The notes beneath the pieces were generated by a model. That model had not been told where the DNA came from. It did no database searches and saw only the letters and a program-made list of their open reading frames with translations. The translations under genes and the position numbers were made by a program. From Clostridium ljungdahlii DSM 13528 (GTDB lineage: Bacteria; Bacillota; Clostridia; Clostridiales; Clostridiaceae), in assembly GCF_000143685.1 (NCBI RefSeq), contig NC_014328.1, positions 4,216,001-4,280,000 on the forward strand: DNA of 64,000 nucleotides, written 5' to 3'. Shown here piece by piece: positions 24,952 to 34,235 of the stretch. Each line of letters opens with the position of its first letter. The first letter of the stretch is position 1.

Positions 24952-26628
24952 GTGAATAATTTTAACTATATTAAACATACTAAATCTGTATTTAATTGTT
25001 CTAAAGGAGGTTTTATTACGTCAATTTTAAAATATTTCCATAATCCTAAGAAATCCAAAATTAAAAAACAAAATCAGAAAACTGAAAAAAAGTTACCTCC
25101 TAAAATAAAACTTTCTTTAGATTTAGCTTCTAACATTGAAATAATAAAAAAGATGCTCGGTTTTTCCAGCGACATAACAGTAAGAAATTTTACTATTTCT
25201 CCAGATTGTGGAGTAAAAGCAGCAGTCATTTTTATTAAAGGCTTAGCTGAAAGAGAACTCATCAATGAACAAGTTATTGGAGCATTGATGTTAAATGACA
25301 GGTTTGGCAATGTAAAAAATACTAATGAATTTTTTCAAATGATAAAACAATATGGTTTACCTAATACCTACGTAAATGAAGAATCTGATATTAATAACAT
25401 AGTAACTGAATTAATTGATGGCAATACAATTCTTTTGTTGGACAAAATAGACAAAGTTCTTATAGTAGGAAGCACAGGCTGGAAGGACAGGTCAATTTCT
25501 GAACCAAGTAGTGAAAATTCGGTAAGAGGACCAAAGGATTGTTTTACAGAAAACATTGAAAATAATAGTGCTCTAATAAGGCGCCATATCAAAAGTTCTG
25601 ACTTAAGAATAGAATCATTTAAAATAGGTACAAAAACTAAAACAACAGTATTGATAGCATATCTTAAAGGAATAGCAAGGGAAGGCGTAATAAATGAAGT
25701 TAGAGAACGACTAGGACGAATTGAAATTGACGGCATACTTGAGAGTGGTTATATTGAAGAATTAATAGAAGATACCCCTTCATCTATGTTTCCCCAGATA
25801 GAACACAGTGAAAGACCTGATAAAATTTCTGCAGCAATCTTAGAAGGCAGGGTAGCCATTCTTGTAGATACAACTCCTTATGTGCTCATAGTTCCTACAA
25901 TTTTCGTTCAGTTTATTCAGTCAGTAGATGATTACTACCAGCGTTTTCCTGTAGGATCTTTTGCAAGATTCATTCGAGTTATTGCTTATTTTATTTCAGT
26001 TCTTCTTCCTTCGCTGTACATTGCTTTAACAAGCTTTCACCAAGAAATGATACCTACTACACTGGCCTTGTCAATTGCAGCTTCCCGTGAAGGTGTACCT
26101 TTTCCCAGCATAGGAGAGGCCTTTATGATGGAAATTACTTTTGAAATTCTAATGGAAGCAGGCCTCCGCTTACCCAAACAAGCAGGTCAAGCCGTAAGTA
26201 TAGTCGGTGGTCTTGTTATAGGTCAGGCTGCAGTTCAAGCAGGTATTGTTTCACAGGCTATGGTAATCGTGGTAGCCCTAACAGGTATAAGTTCCTTTGC
26301 CATTCCAGCTTTTAATGCATCATCTTCAGGCCGTTTACTTCGATTTCCACTAATGATAGTGGCTTCTGTACTCGGTTTACCTGGTATCCTGGCAGGAGTA
26401 AGTATAATTGTTATTCACTTAAACAGTCTGCGCTCTTTTGGTGTAAACTACATGGAACCTTTTATATCAGCAGATAAAAGCATAACTAAAGACACCATAC
26501 TCAGAAATCCTTGGTGGAAAGTAAATCGACTTCCAGGTTATATTGCCCGTAAAAGTATTGTAAGAGAAGCCCCAAACATGAAACCAGGACCAAAAGCAAA
26601 TTCTACAGAGAAAGATAATAATAGTTAA
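24952..26628 (+). CDS. Spore germinant receptor A subunit (GerA family), operon 2
   Basis: A 536-558 residue GerA protein with the standard parts: DGNTILLLDKIDKVLIVGST, VRGPKDCFTENIENNSALIR, HSERPDKISAAILEGRVAIL, a membrane domain with HQEMIPTTLALSIAASREG and VPFPSIGEAFMMEITFEILM, and an Asn/Lys-rich tail. Start choice is unusual. The only canonical in-frame start near the front is GTG at 24952, which has no ribosome site. A perfect AAAGGAGG (25003-25010) points instead to an ACG at 25018 with ideal 7-nt spacing. The larger limit is given. C and B subunits follow, so the order is A-C-B. Confidence 0.9.
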   Translation: MNNFNYIKHTKSVFNCSKGGFITSILKYFHNPKKSKIKKQNQKTEKKLPPKIKLSLDLASNIEIIKKMLGFSSDITVRNFTISPDCGVKAAVIFIKGLAERELINEQVIGALMLNDRFGNVKNTNEFFQMIKQYGLPNTYVNEESDINNIVTELIDGNTILLLDKIDKVLIVGSTGWKDRSISEPSSENSVRGPKDCFTENIENNSALIRRHIKSSDLRIESFKIGTKTKTTVLIAYLKGIAREGVINEVRERLGRIEIDGILESGYIEELIEDTPSSMFPQIEHSERPDKISAAILEGRVAILVDTTPYVLIVPTIFVQFIQSVDDYYQRFPVGSFARFIRVIAYFISVLLPSLYIALTSFHQEMIPTTLALSIAASREGVPFPSIGEAFMMEITFEILMEAGLRLPKQAGQAVSIVGGLVIGQAAVQAGIVSQAMVIVVALTGISSFAIPAFNASSSGRLLRFPLMIVASVLGLPGILAGVSIIVIHLNSLRSFGVNYMEPFISADKSITKDTILRNPWWKVNRLPGYIARKSIVREAPNMKPGPKANSTEKDNNS

Positions 26629-26656
26629 TTCTGTTTTCAAAAAAGGAGAGATGCAG

Positions 26657-27817
26657 ATGAGAAAGATAGCTTTGGGATTAATTCTTATACTTTCATTTCT
26701 ACAAACTGGCTGTTGGGATGCTAGGGAAATCGATGAACTTGCCTTTGTATTAAGTATTGGTTTAGATAAAACAGATTATGGATTCAAAGTAACGGCACAA
26801 ATTGCAAGTCCGGAAACTTATAGTAAAACACCATCAGGTTCTGGATTTACACAAAAGAGTAAACCCTTCTGGATAATTACAAGTACCGGCAAAACAATTT
26901 TTGAGGCAATACGTAATATGGCCTCAACATCTTCCCGTCGTATCTTTTGGTCTCATATTAAAATAATAGTTATAAGTGAACAACTAGCGCGGAGCAATAC
27001 CCTTGAAATATTTGATTTTTTTACCCGGAATCCTGAGCTTCGTTTAAGAACCCTAGTTGCAGTTACCCCGGGAGACGCAGGAAAAGTTCTTGATGTTGTT
27101 CCTGTAACGGAGAAAGATCCAGCTGTATACCTGGAAAAAATAATTAGAAATAAAAACTTAACAGGTAAGTCTTATGACATAATGTTAAAGGATTTTATTG
27201 AAGACTATCTTGACCCATATGTAGGTCCAGTAACCTCAAGGATCATTATTGACAAATCAAAATCAGAACCCATTCTAAAAACAAGTGGTGCATATGTATT
27301 TGATGACAATAAAGTATCCACTGTACTTAGTGAAGAACGGACAAGAGGACTTTTGTGGATAAAAGATAAAATGAACGCATCAATAATGGTTGTAAATTGC
27401 CCCTATGATGGTATGCCTGTTACCCTTGAAATTAAAAAATCTAAGTCTTCCATCAAAAGTTATTTGGATGGTGAAGTTCCACATTTTTCAATTAATCTTA
27501 AAGTAAATGCTACCATCACCGAACAATCATGTCTTACCAACTTTAATGACATTGAAAAACTAAATAAATTGAAAAAATCACTTGAAAAATCCATTTGCAA
27601 AGACATCCAGTCTACAATACTAACAGCAAAAGATATACAAATAGATTTTCCTGGTTTAAGTTTTGCACTACACAGACAGCATAAAAAAGAGTGGAATCAA
27701 ATATCTTCAAAATGGGATCAGCTTTTTAAAAATAGTAAGGTTGATATAGTTGCAAATGTAACTATTCATCATGTATCATTGGCAAAACCCCTAGAGCCAA
27801 TAAAAATACAGAAATAA
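26657..27817 (+). CDS. Spore germination lipoprotein C subunit (Ger(x)C), operon 2
   Basis: A ~386-residue lipoprotein with signal MRKIALGLILILSFLQTGC ending in lipobox L-Q-T-G-C. WDAREIDELAFVLSIGLDKT follows, the diagnostic start of mature Ger(x)C. The C-terminal FPGLSFALHRQHKKEWNQI is the family signature. Two ATGs are near the ribosome site AAAAGGAGAG; the second (26657) has the better spacing. It lies 28 bp after the A subunit and 28 bp before the B subunit. Confidence 0.92.
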   Translation: MRKIALGLILILSFLQTGCWDAREIDELAFVLSIGLDKTDYGFKVTAQIASPETYSKTPSGSGFTQKSKPFWIITSTGKTIFEAIRNMASTSSRRIFWSHIKIIVISEQLARSNTLEIFDFFTRNPELRLRTLVAVTPGDAGKVLDVVPVTEKDPAVYLEKIIRNKNLTGKSYDIMLKDFIEDYLDPYVGPVTSRIIIDKSKSEPILKTSGAYVFDDNKVSTVLSEERTRGLLWIKDKMNASIMVVNCPYDGMPVTLEIKKSKSSIKSYLDGEVPHFSINLKVNATITEQSCLTNFNDIEKLNKLKKSLEKSICKDIQSTILTAKDIQIDFPGLSFALHRQHKKEWNQISSKWDQLFKNSKVDIVANVTIHHVSLAKPLEPIKIQK

Positions 27818-27845
27818 TATATGAGATAAAGGAGTAAGAAGTGCT

Positions 27846-28958
27846 ATGATGCAAAAAAAGGAAACCATTAGCAATAATCAGTTTAGAGATCTTCTAATTT
27901 GCATTATGTGGCCTACAACAATCAACTATGCAAGTGGCATTTTAGCTAGAGAAGTAGGCCGGGATATGTGGATAAGTGGTATTATAGGTGTACTTACTAT
28001 AATACCTTTTGCTCTTCTCATTATTTATATCGGGCAAAGTTTTCCAGGCAAAACAATTGTACAATATGGTCAGGACCTGCTAGGTAGTATATTGGGAAAA
28101 GTTCTAGGGATAATACTTACACTGTACCTTTTTATCATGTCTTCTAGTTCAATATCAATGTACGTCCATCATCTTACTGACTTTCTACTGCCGCAAACAC
28201 CTTTTTTAGTAGTAAATACAATGCATGTTTTGGTAGTATTCTATTTAGTATGGAAAGGTTCTGAGGTCATTGGAAGAACAGCTGTTATTGCTTTTGGAGC
28301 AGATATATTTTTTTATTTTCTTGTCTCCATGGCTTCTTTTGGTGAAATAGATATTAACAGAATTGCACCTTTTTTTGATTCAGGAGTTGCTAATGTATTT
28401 AAATCCACTTTAAAAACTGATACATTTATAGGTATATCCCAAATACTTATAGCAATGATTCTTCCCATGGTCCATGACCAAAAAAAAGCTTTTGGCTCAG
28501 CAACTTCTGGTTTGCTCATTGGAGGTTCTTTTTTTATCTTTTACTTTATTGTAGAATTAATGGTTATGGGCCCTCATGTAGTAGCCTTAATGCGTATTGC
28601 CAGTATGGACTTTGTAAGATCTATCCAAATAACCCAATACCTCCACCGTTTTGAATCCTTTATGGTTGCCCTGTGGTATTGGAGTATGATGACTCATGCA
28701 GCAATTCTAGCAAGCTGTTCTTTAACCGCCTTTATGCAAACTACTGGCATAAAAAAGAAAAATCCATTCATTATCATTGTTTTCAGCTTAATAATGATAA
28801 TTGTTACCTTTTACCTAGGACATGACAGAGTGTTATTTTTAAATTTAAGAGAAAATGTATGGCAATATTTTTCACTTCCAATTGACTTCGGAGTACCTTT
28901 ATTACTTTTCTTTGTTCTAGTCATAAAAAAAAGATTACATATAATAAAAAACAAATAA
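27846..28958 (+). CDS. Spore germination permease-like B subunit, operon 2
   Basis: A 370-residue membrane protein of the GerAB/GerKB family with about ten transmembrane segments. It has N-terminal ISNNQFRDLLICIMWPTTIN, followed by AREVGRDMWISGIIGVLTII and a conserved PFFDSGVANVFK-like loop (RIAPFFDSG). It is the last gene of operon 2. The presumed role is ligand recognition in the spore inner membrane. The start codon is one of two adjacent ATGs after AAAGGAG. The downstream gap carries the paired MarR operators rather than an obvious terminator. Confidence 0.9.
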   Translation: MMQKKETISNNQFRDLLICIMWPTTINYASGILAREVGRDMWISGIIGVLTIIPFALLIIYIGQSFPGKTIVQYGQDLLGSILGKVLGIILTLYLFIMSSSSISMYVHHLTDFLLPQTPFLVVNTMHVLVVFYLVWKGSEVIGRTAVIAFGADIFFYFLVSMASFGEIDINRIAPFFDSGVANVFKSTLKTDTFIGISQILIAMILPMVHDQKKAFGSATSGLLIGGSFFIFYFIVELMVMGPHVVALMRIASMDFVRSIQITQYLHRFESFMVALWYWSMMTHAAILASCSLTAFMQTTGIKKKNPFIIIVFSLIMIIVTFYLGHDRVLFLNLRENVWQYFSLPIDFGVPLLLFFVLVIKKRLHIIKNK

Positions 28959-28962
28959 ATGT

Positions 28963-29020
28963 AGTTGAAAGTTCAACTTTAATATGCTATTATTTATATA
29001 ATATAGTTGAACTTTCAACT
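28963..29020 (+). promoter_or_regulatory. marR promoter flanked by two identical 16-bp operators
   Basis: AGTTGAAAGTTCAACT (28963-28978) and its exact reverse complement AGTTGAACTTTCAACT (29005-29020) are each a 7-bp inverted repeat with a 2-bp spacer. Their centres are 42 bp apart, four helical turns. A TATAAT (28997-29002) lies just before the second site, and the -35 region falls in the first. This is the layout expected for autorepression by the MarR protein encoded 24 bp further on. Confidence 0.7.
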
Positions 29021-29043
29021 AGTATTTAAGGAGGTGAAAGGTT

Positions 29044-29493
29044 ATGGAAAGCTTACATAGTCAAATATTAAGGGAAATAGGAGGTCTATCTCGCTGTATC
29101 CAGTCTATAAGTGACTTGAGATTTAAACAAATAAATCTACAAAAAGGTCAATTTACATTCTTAACAAGAATATGTGAAAATGCTGGAATTAATCAAGTTG
29201 ATTTATCAACTCTCTTAAAGGTAGACAAAACTACAACAACAAAAGCCGTACAGAAACTTATCGAGGCTGGATATATAAATAAAAGAAAAGATGATATTGA
29301 TAAAAGGATGTGGAGACTTTATCCAAAAGAAAAGGCATTAGATATATATCCATTTATCATTGAGGAAGAAAACAAACATATACAAATTTGTTTCCATAAC
29401 TTCAGCAAGGAAGAAAAAGAACTTGCCTATAAATTAGTTAAAAAAATGAGAGAGAATATTGAAAATCATTGGAAAGAAATAAAAAATTCTTAG
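29044..29493 (+). CDS. MarR-family transcriptional regulator
   Basis: A 149-residue dimeric winged-helix regulator. The DNA-binding region is GINQVDLSTLLKVDKTTTTK then AVQKLIEAGYINKRKD, with the wing DDIDKRMWRLYPKEKA. N- and C-terminal helices supply dimerisation. The start follows AAGGAGGTGAAAGGTT. Two operator-like repeats flank its promoter, so it very likely represses itself and the downstream acetyltransferase 12 bp away. MarR proteins usually respond to small phenolic or oxidising compounds. The inducer is unknown. Confidence 0.9.
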   Translation: MESLHSQILREIGGLSRCIQSISDLRFKQINLQKGQFTFLTRICENAGINQVDLSTLLKVDKTTTTKAVQKLIEAGYINKRKDDIDKRMWRLYPKEKALDIYPFIIEEENKHIQICFHNFSKEEKELAYKLVKKMRENIENHWKEIKNS

Positions 29494-29505
29494 GAGTGAT
29501 CAATT

Positions 29506-30006
29506 ATGATAAGAAAAGCAATTATGGAAGATATAAAAGATATTATGGAAATTATAAGACAAACTATTGCAGAAATGCGTACTTACAACAATACTCAATG
29601 GGATGAAAATTACCCTCAAAAAAAAGATTTTATTGATGATATTGAAAATGAGAATTTATTTATAGTAGAAAGAAATGAAATATTAGTTGGCTTCCTGTGC
29701 ATCAATAAAATAGAACCAGCTGAGTATAATGGATTAAATTGGTCATTAAATGAAGATTGTTTGGTTCTTCATAGAATGTCAGTTAGTCCTAATCATAGAA
29801 GATGTGGAATTGCCTCTGAATTAATGAAATTTACAGAAAGCCTTGCTCTAAAAAATAATATACAATATTTAAAAACAGATACTTATTCAGTAAATGCAAA
29901 AATGCAAGCTCTTTTTAAAAAGTGCGGTTATAATTTTGTTGGAGAAATTCACTTTAACGGAAAAGAAAAGCCATTCTACTGCTATGAAAAAATATTAAGC
30001 AAATAG
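29506..30006 (+). CDS. GNAT-family N-acetyltransferase
   Basis: A 166-residue acetyltransferase. The acetyl-CoA-binding motif A is in LHRMSVSPNHRRCGIASELM (R-R-x-G-I-A), preceded by the beta-4 strand, and a motif-B NAKMQALFKKCGYNFVGE follows. A substrate-side WDENYPQKKDFIDDIENENL segment recalls clostridial GNATs of unknown substrate. It starts 12 bp after marR with AGGAGTGATC and is probably regulated by it. It may detoxify or modify a small amine that the MarR protein senses. Confidence 0.85.
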   Translation: MIRKAIMEDIKDIMEIIRQTIAEMRTYNNTQWDENYPQKKDFIDDIENENLFIVERNEILVGFLCINKIEPAEYNGLNWSLNEDCLVLHRMSVSPNHRRCGIASELMKFTESLALKNNIQYLKTDTYSVNAKMQALFKKCGYNFVGEIHFNGKEKPFYCYEKILSK

Positions 30007-30087
30007 AGTACATTTAATTAGAAATTGATATAAATGAACTTTTTACATATACTACATTTAGAAAAGACATTTAATTGGGAGGAACAT

Positions 30088-30990
30088 ATGAATAAAAAAG
30101 AGCTTTTTTTAAGTAATATAGAAAATGGACATAATGTAAAACTATCGCTAATGGTAATGAAAATAATATTTAAAGATACTTCTAAAATTGTATGTATATT
30201 AGCCGATAAAAGTGGAGAAATAAAAGCTAATATGCCAAATATAAATGAAAATATTACACAAGGAACAGTACTCGAGGTTGAAGGAATTAAAGATAATATT
30301 CTAGATATAAAGAACTATAAGTTAATTTCTGATTATAACGTTTCAGATTATCTTCCAACAGTAAAAAGACCTATCGAAGATATCATGGAGGAAATTGAGC
30401 TGTATACAAATAAATATATTATTTCTAAGGAAGCTAGGACTTTAAACGATTATTTCTTTAAAGATGAACTATTTCTAGATAAATTTAAAAGAGGAATAGG
30501 TGGTGTCTCCATGCATCATAATTATATAGGAGGCCTTGCGGAACACACCTTGAACGTTATGTATTTAACTGCTGTGCTTTGTGAAAGGTATCAATGCCGG
30601 AGAAAAGAAATGGCAATGTTAGCAGCAAAACTCCATGACATTGGAAAAGTTTATGAGTTGTATTATGATGGCCCTTTCAAATATACTCTTAGAGGAGAAA
30701 TGGAAGGTCATATTGTTATTGGGGTAGAGTTACTAGATAAAGCTATTAGAGAAAATCCTACATTGTATTCAGAGGATTTTATAATGAGAATAAAAGGATG
30801 TATTGTTCAGCATCATGGAAAACTTGAATTTGGTTCTCCAAGAGAAATGAAAACAGAAGAATCATTTATAGTTAACTATGCTGATTCCATAGATGCTACT
30901 ATGAATAAGATTTGTCAGATAAAAGATGAAACTGAGCCTGATAATTGGTCAGAATTTGATAGAAGAATTCAAACAAAATTATACTTATAA
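30088..30990 (+). CDS. yhaM: YhaM-type 3'-5' exoribonuclease (OB-fold + HD domain)
   Basis: A ~300-residue protein. An N-terminal OB-fold of about 90 residues (IVCILADKSGEIKANMPNIN) precedes an HD phosphohydrolase domain with the metal ligands in HHNYIGGLAEHTLNVMYL, LHDIGKVYE and VQHHGK. This matches the YhaM family, which trims RNA and DNA 3' ends with Mn or Co and assists mRNA turnover in Firmicutes. Length is slightly under the usual 314. An upstream ATG (30034) lacks a ribosome site; GGGAGG just before 30088 fixes the start. It is the third gene after marR, 81 bp beyond the acetyltransferase. Confidence 0.85.
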   Translation: MNKKELFLSNIENGHNVKLSLMVMKIIFKDTSKIVCILADKSGEIKANMPNINENITQGTVLEVEGIKDNILDIKNYKLISDYNVSDYLPTVKRPIEDIMEEIELYTNKYIISKEARTLNDYFFKDELFLDKFKRGIGGVSMHHNYIGGLAEHTLNVMYLTAVLCERYQCRRKEMAMLAAKLHDIGKVYELYYDGPFKYTLRGEMEGHIVIGVELLDKAIRENPTLYSEDFIMRIKGCIVQHHGKLEFGSPREMKTEESFIVNYADSIDATMNKICQIKDETEPDNWSEFDRRIQTKLYL

Positions 30991-31125
30991 ACAAAAGAAA
31001 CGATATAAATTTCAAATATTATCCAATCTCTATCACCCAAAAGCCCTCTAAATAATTATATTATCTAGGGGGTAACATATTTTATTATATTATTTGCACT
31101 TACTGTACAAACATATAAAATCAGA

Positions 31126-31251
31126 TTAATCTTTTTTATCTTTATTTTTCTCCTCTTTATTATCACTAGTTTTTTCTTCATCTTTATTAAGTAAATATCT
31201 GAAATCAGTTAAATCCTTATTTTTACCTCTGCCACCATTTTTGCGTCCCAA
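31126..31251 (-). CDS. Very small charged protein (41 residues), TTG start
   Basis: Read leftwards, GGGAGGTGG is followed seven bases later by TTG (31251) and an open frame of 41 codons. It begins MGRKNGGRGKNKDLTDFRYL then LNKDEEKTSDNKEEKNKDKK and ends in D. The front is Gly/Arg-rich, the middle DFRYLLNK looks like a short helix, and the tail is a mixed-charge, disordered Lys/Glu/Asp stretch. The very strong ribosome site argues that it is translated. I do not recognise the family. It lies in the 470-bp gap between yhaM and germination operon 3, on the opposite strand. Confidence 0.55.
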   Translation of the reverse strand: MGRKNGGRGKNKDLTDFRYLLNKDEEKTSDNKEEKNKDKKD

Positions 31252-31460
31252 ATAAACCACCTCCCAATTAGGTCCTAAAACCTTACCTATAGTATAACCT
31301 ATAACTACAATTAATACTAATATTTATATCATGTTACTACAATTGTCTTCTAACCCTGTATTGCTCCTGAGGTAACTTAAGAATATATTTTGCTATATTG
31401 GTAAAGATACTTTAAGAAAATATTTTGTAATAGTACTGGGAAGAAGGGAATTCATATTTA

Positions 31461-33032
31461 ATGAAATTTTCAAAAAAAATGAATGTAAGAAACGACAGAA
31501 TAAATAAAACTAACCCTGCCATACATATAAGTAAAAATATAAATGAAAATATATCAAAACTAAAAAGTGATTTTGGACACAGTAGTGATATTGAAGTTAG
31601 TTGTTTCAATTTTAATAATAATAAAGATCTAATTTGTGCAAATATATATATTAAAAGTTTGGTAGATAAAAATATTATAAATAGTTTATCATTACAATTG
31701 TCTAAATTAAAACGCCAATGTTATGACACAGAACCTGATATAAATTTCGATATGCTAATGAATTATTTTTGTGGCATAAGAGACTCAAAAGAAGGATTTG
31801 ATTATGAAACTCTTTATGATGATTTATTATCAGGTAATACTGTATTTTTAATTGATGGCTGCAATAAATTTTTTACAGTAGTTACAAAAAGCACTGAAGG
31901 CAGATCTATCGAACAGACTACTTCCCAAACTGTAATAAGAGGACCCAAAGATGGATTTACTGAAAAAATAGACTCCAATATTTTGCTTATTAGAAGAATA
32001 GTTAAAAGCAAAGATTTAAGAGTAGAAAATCTATCTATAGGCAGCATAACTAAAACAACAGTAGTCTTAATGTACATTAACAAAATAGCCAAAAATGAAA
32101 TTGTTCAGGAAATAAGATCCCGACTTAATAAAATAGAAATTAATGCTGTACTAGATAGTGGATATATTGAAGAATTAATTAAGGATGACAAATATTCCAT
32201 ATTCCCTACTTTTTTAAATTCTGAAAAACCTGACTCCGTTGCTGCCGCTCTACTTGAAGGCAAAGTAGCAATTTTAGTTGATGGTACGCCTTATGTATTA
32301 ACAGCACCTGCACTTATGGTTGAGTTTTTTCAATCAAGCGAGGACTATTATCATCACTACATTGTATCTTCTATGATACGTTTCTTTAGGTTTATTGCCT
32401 TTTTTCTTACACTTTTAACTCCAGCAACATATATAGCACTAACAACATTTCATCAAGAAATGATTCCTACACCATTACTTATTAGTATAGCAACACAGCG
32501 TGAAGAAGTTCCCCTTCCAGTTTTTCTAGAAGCACTGCTTATGGAGTTAACATTTGAAATATTAAGAGAAGCTGGTATAAGAATGCCTAGAGCTATAGGA
32601 TCCGCCATTTCTATAGTAGGAGCCTTAGTACTTGGAGAGGCAGCAGTAAACGCTGGTCTTATATCGGCGGCTATAGTTGTTGTTGTTGCACTAACTGCCA
32701 TATCAAGTTTTGCTATACCTAATTATGAAATGTCAAATGCTATAAGAACACTGAGGTTCTTATTAATGATTTTAGCAGGAACGCTTGGATTGTATGGTGT
32801 CTTTATGGGATTACTTATACTGATACTTCATTTGTGTAAAATAAAATCCATAACGGTTCCATATTTAGCACCTGTAGCACCCAAAGTACAGGGTGGAAAC
32901 AGAGATACCTTTTTTAGATTTCCTCTATGGAAAATGAAATACAACCTTAAAGGCATTAGTACTGATGTGGCAAAAGTAAATGAGAGGAGTCCTGTAAATC
33001 CAAACCAAAATGAAAAGCAGGAATTAAGCTGA
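31461..33032 (+). CDS. Spore germinant receptor A subunit (GerA family), operon 3
   Basis: A 523-residue GerA protein. A basic N-terminus (MKFSKKMNVRNDRINKTNPA) leads into the soluble domain (SGNTVFLIDGCNKFFTVVTK, TVIRGPKDGFTEKIDSNILL, NSEKPDSVAAALLEGKVAIL). The membrane part follows, with HQEMIPTPLLISIATQREEV and REAGIRMPRAIGSAISIVGA. Its stop codon overlaps the ATG of the following C subunit by one base (TGATG), so translation is probably coupled. It is the first gene of a five-gene operon A-C-D-B-B. Operons 2 and 3 share the C-before-B order and are closer to each other than to operon 1. Confidence 0.92.
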   Translation: MKFSKKMNVRNDRINKTNPAIHISKNINENISKLKSDFGHSSDIEVSCFNFNNNKDLICANIYIKSLVDKNIINSLSLQLSKLKRQCYDTEPDINFDMLMNYFCGIRDSKEGFDYETLYDDLLSGNTVFLIDGCNKFFTVVTKSTEGRSIEQTTSQTVIRGPKDGFTEKIDSNILLIRRIVKSKDLRVENLSIGSITKTTVVLMYINKIAKNEIVQEIRSRLNKIEINAVLDSGYIEELIKDDKYSIFPTFLNSEKPDSVAAALLEGKVAILVDGTPYVLTAPALMVEFFQSSEDYYHHYIVSSMIRFFRFIAFFLTLLTPATYIALTTFHQEMIPTPLLISIATQREEVPLPVFLEALLMELTFEILREAGIRMPRAIGSAISIVGALVLGEAAVNAGLISAAIVVVVALTAISSFAIPNYEMSNAIRTLRFLLMILAGTLGLYGVFMGLLILILHLCKIKSITVPYLAPVAPKVQGGNRDTFFRFPLWKMKYNLKGISTDVAKVNERSPVNPNQNEKQELS

Positions 33033-34231
33033 TGTATATGAAGTTTAAAAAAATATTAATCTTTTTTATTATAATGCCGAGCATATTTTTGACTGGATGC
33101 TGGGACAGTCGTGAAATAAACACTCTTGCAATTACTTTATGTATTGGTATTGACAAAACTGAAAATGGATATTTAGTTTCAGAACAAGTTATAACTCCAA
33201 AAGTAGTAGCTTCTAATAAAGCAACAACTGAATCCCCCATTGTTGTATATACAGCTGAAGGAAAGGATCTAGATGCAGCAATTAGAAGTATTACCACAAA
33301 ATCTTCAAGAAAAATATATAATGCACACTTAAGAATGGTTATATTTAATGAAAATGTTACAAAAGATGGTATAAAAGATATACTTGATTATTTTGCACGT
33401 GCTCCTGAATATCGTACCGATTTTTATTTTGCCATAACTAAAAATACAACTGCAAAAGAGGTGCTGAGTGTTTTAACGCCTATAGAATCACTACCCGGAG
33501 TTAATATGTATAAATCACTTACTATGTCTAATAAAGAATGGGCACCTACAAAATCCATTAGAATAATAGAACTTATAAACTCTATTATTCTAGATGGAAA
33601 AAATCCAGTACTTACAGGAATTGAACTTACTAGCGGTAAAGTTACTCCAAAGTCCATAAATGATTTAAAGCAAAGTAATGGAATTAAAAAAATAACATAT
33701 ACTGGCTTAGGTGCTTTTAAAAAAGATAAACTTGTAGGATGGTTAAATGAAGATGAAAGCAAAGGCTACAATTATATTACTGGAAATGTAAAACGCACAG
33801 TAGGATATTCATACTATACTGATAACATTAAAATTACAAGTGATGTTACAGATGCTAAATCAACTGTAACGTCTTCTTTAGTAAATGGCAAACCTGCTAT
33901 TAATGTTCATATAAACGTAACCCAAAATATTGGGGCAGTTGGAGGAGATTTTGATGTTTCTAAGGAGGAAAGCAAAAATATAGTAAATAAAATGTCTGAG
34001 AAAAGAATTAAAACACTTTGTGAGAAGTCAGTTCATAAAGCACAAACTCAATTAAAAACTGATGTTTTTGGTTTTGGAGAAGTAGTACACAGAGAGTATC
34101 CTAAACTATGGAAAAAAATTAAAAATGGATGGGATACTGAATTTACGCATCTTCCTGTCAACATCACCGTAAATGTAAAAACACTTCAATTGGGTGAAGT
34201 TACAAAACCATTTTTTATTAAGGAGAAATAA
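33032..34231 (+). CDS. Spore germination lipoprotein C subunit (Ger(x)C), operon 3
   Basis: A 399-residue lipoprotein. The signal peptide ends in lipobox F-L-T-G-C, followed by WDSREINTLAITLCIGIDKT. A central domain has KITYTGLGAFKKDKLVGWLN. The C-terminal signature is TDVFGFGEVVHREYPKLWKK, with tyrosine replacing the more common glutamine-histidine. The start ATG overlaps the A gene's stop. The next gene's ribosome site (AAGGAGA) lies in its last codons. Confidence 0.92.
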   Translation: MYMKFKKILIFFIIMPSIFLTGCWDSREINTLAITLCIGIDKTENGYLVSEQVITPKVVASNKATTESPIVVYTAEGKDLDAAIRSITTKSSRKIYNAHLRMVIFNENVTKDGIKDILDYFARAPEYRTDFYFAITKNTTAKEVLSVLTPIESLPGVNMYKSLTMSNKEWAPTKSIRIIELINSIILDGKNPVLTGIELTSGKVTPKSINDLKQSNGIKKITYTGLGAFKKDKLVGWLNEDESKGYNYITGNVKRTVGYSYYTDNIKITSDVTDAKSTVTSSLVNGKPAINVHINVTQNIGAVGGDFDVSKEESKNIVNKMSEKRIKTLCEKSVHKAQTQLKTDVFGFGEVVHREYPKLWKKIKNGWDTEFTHLPVNITVNVKTLQLGEVTKPFFIKEK

Positions 34232-34235
34232 TAAT

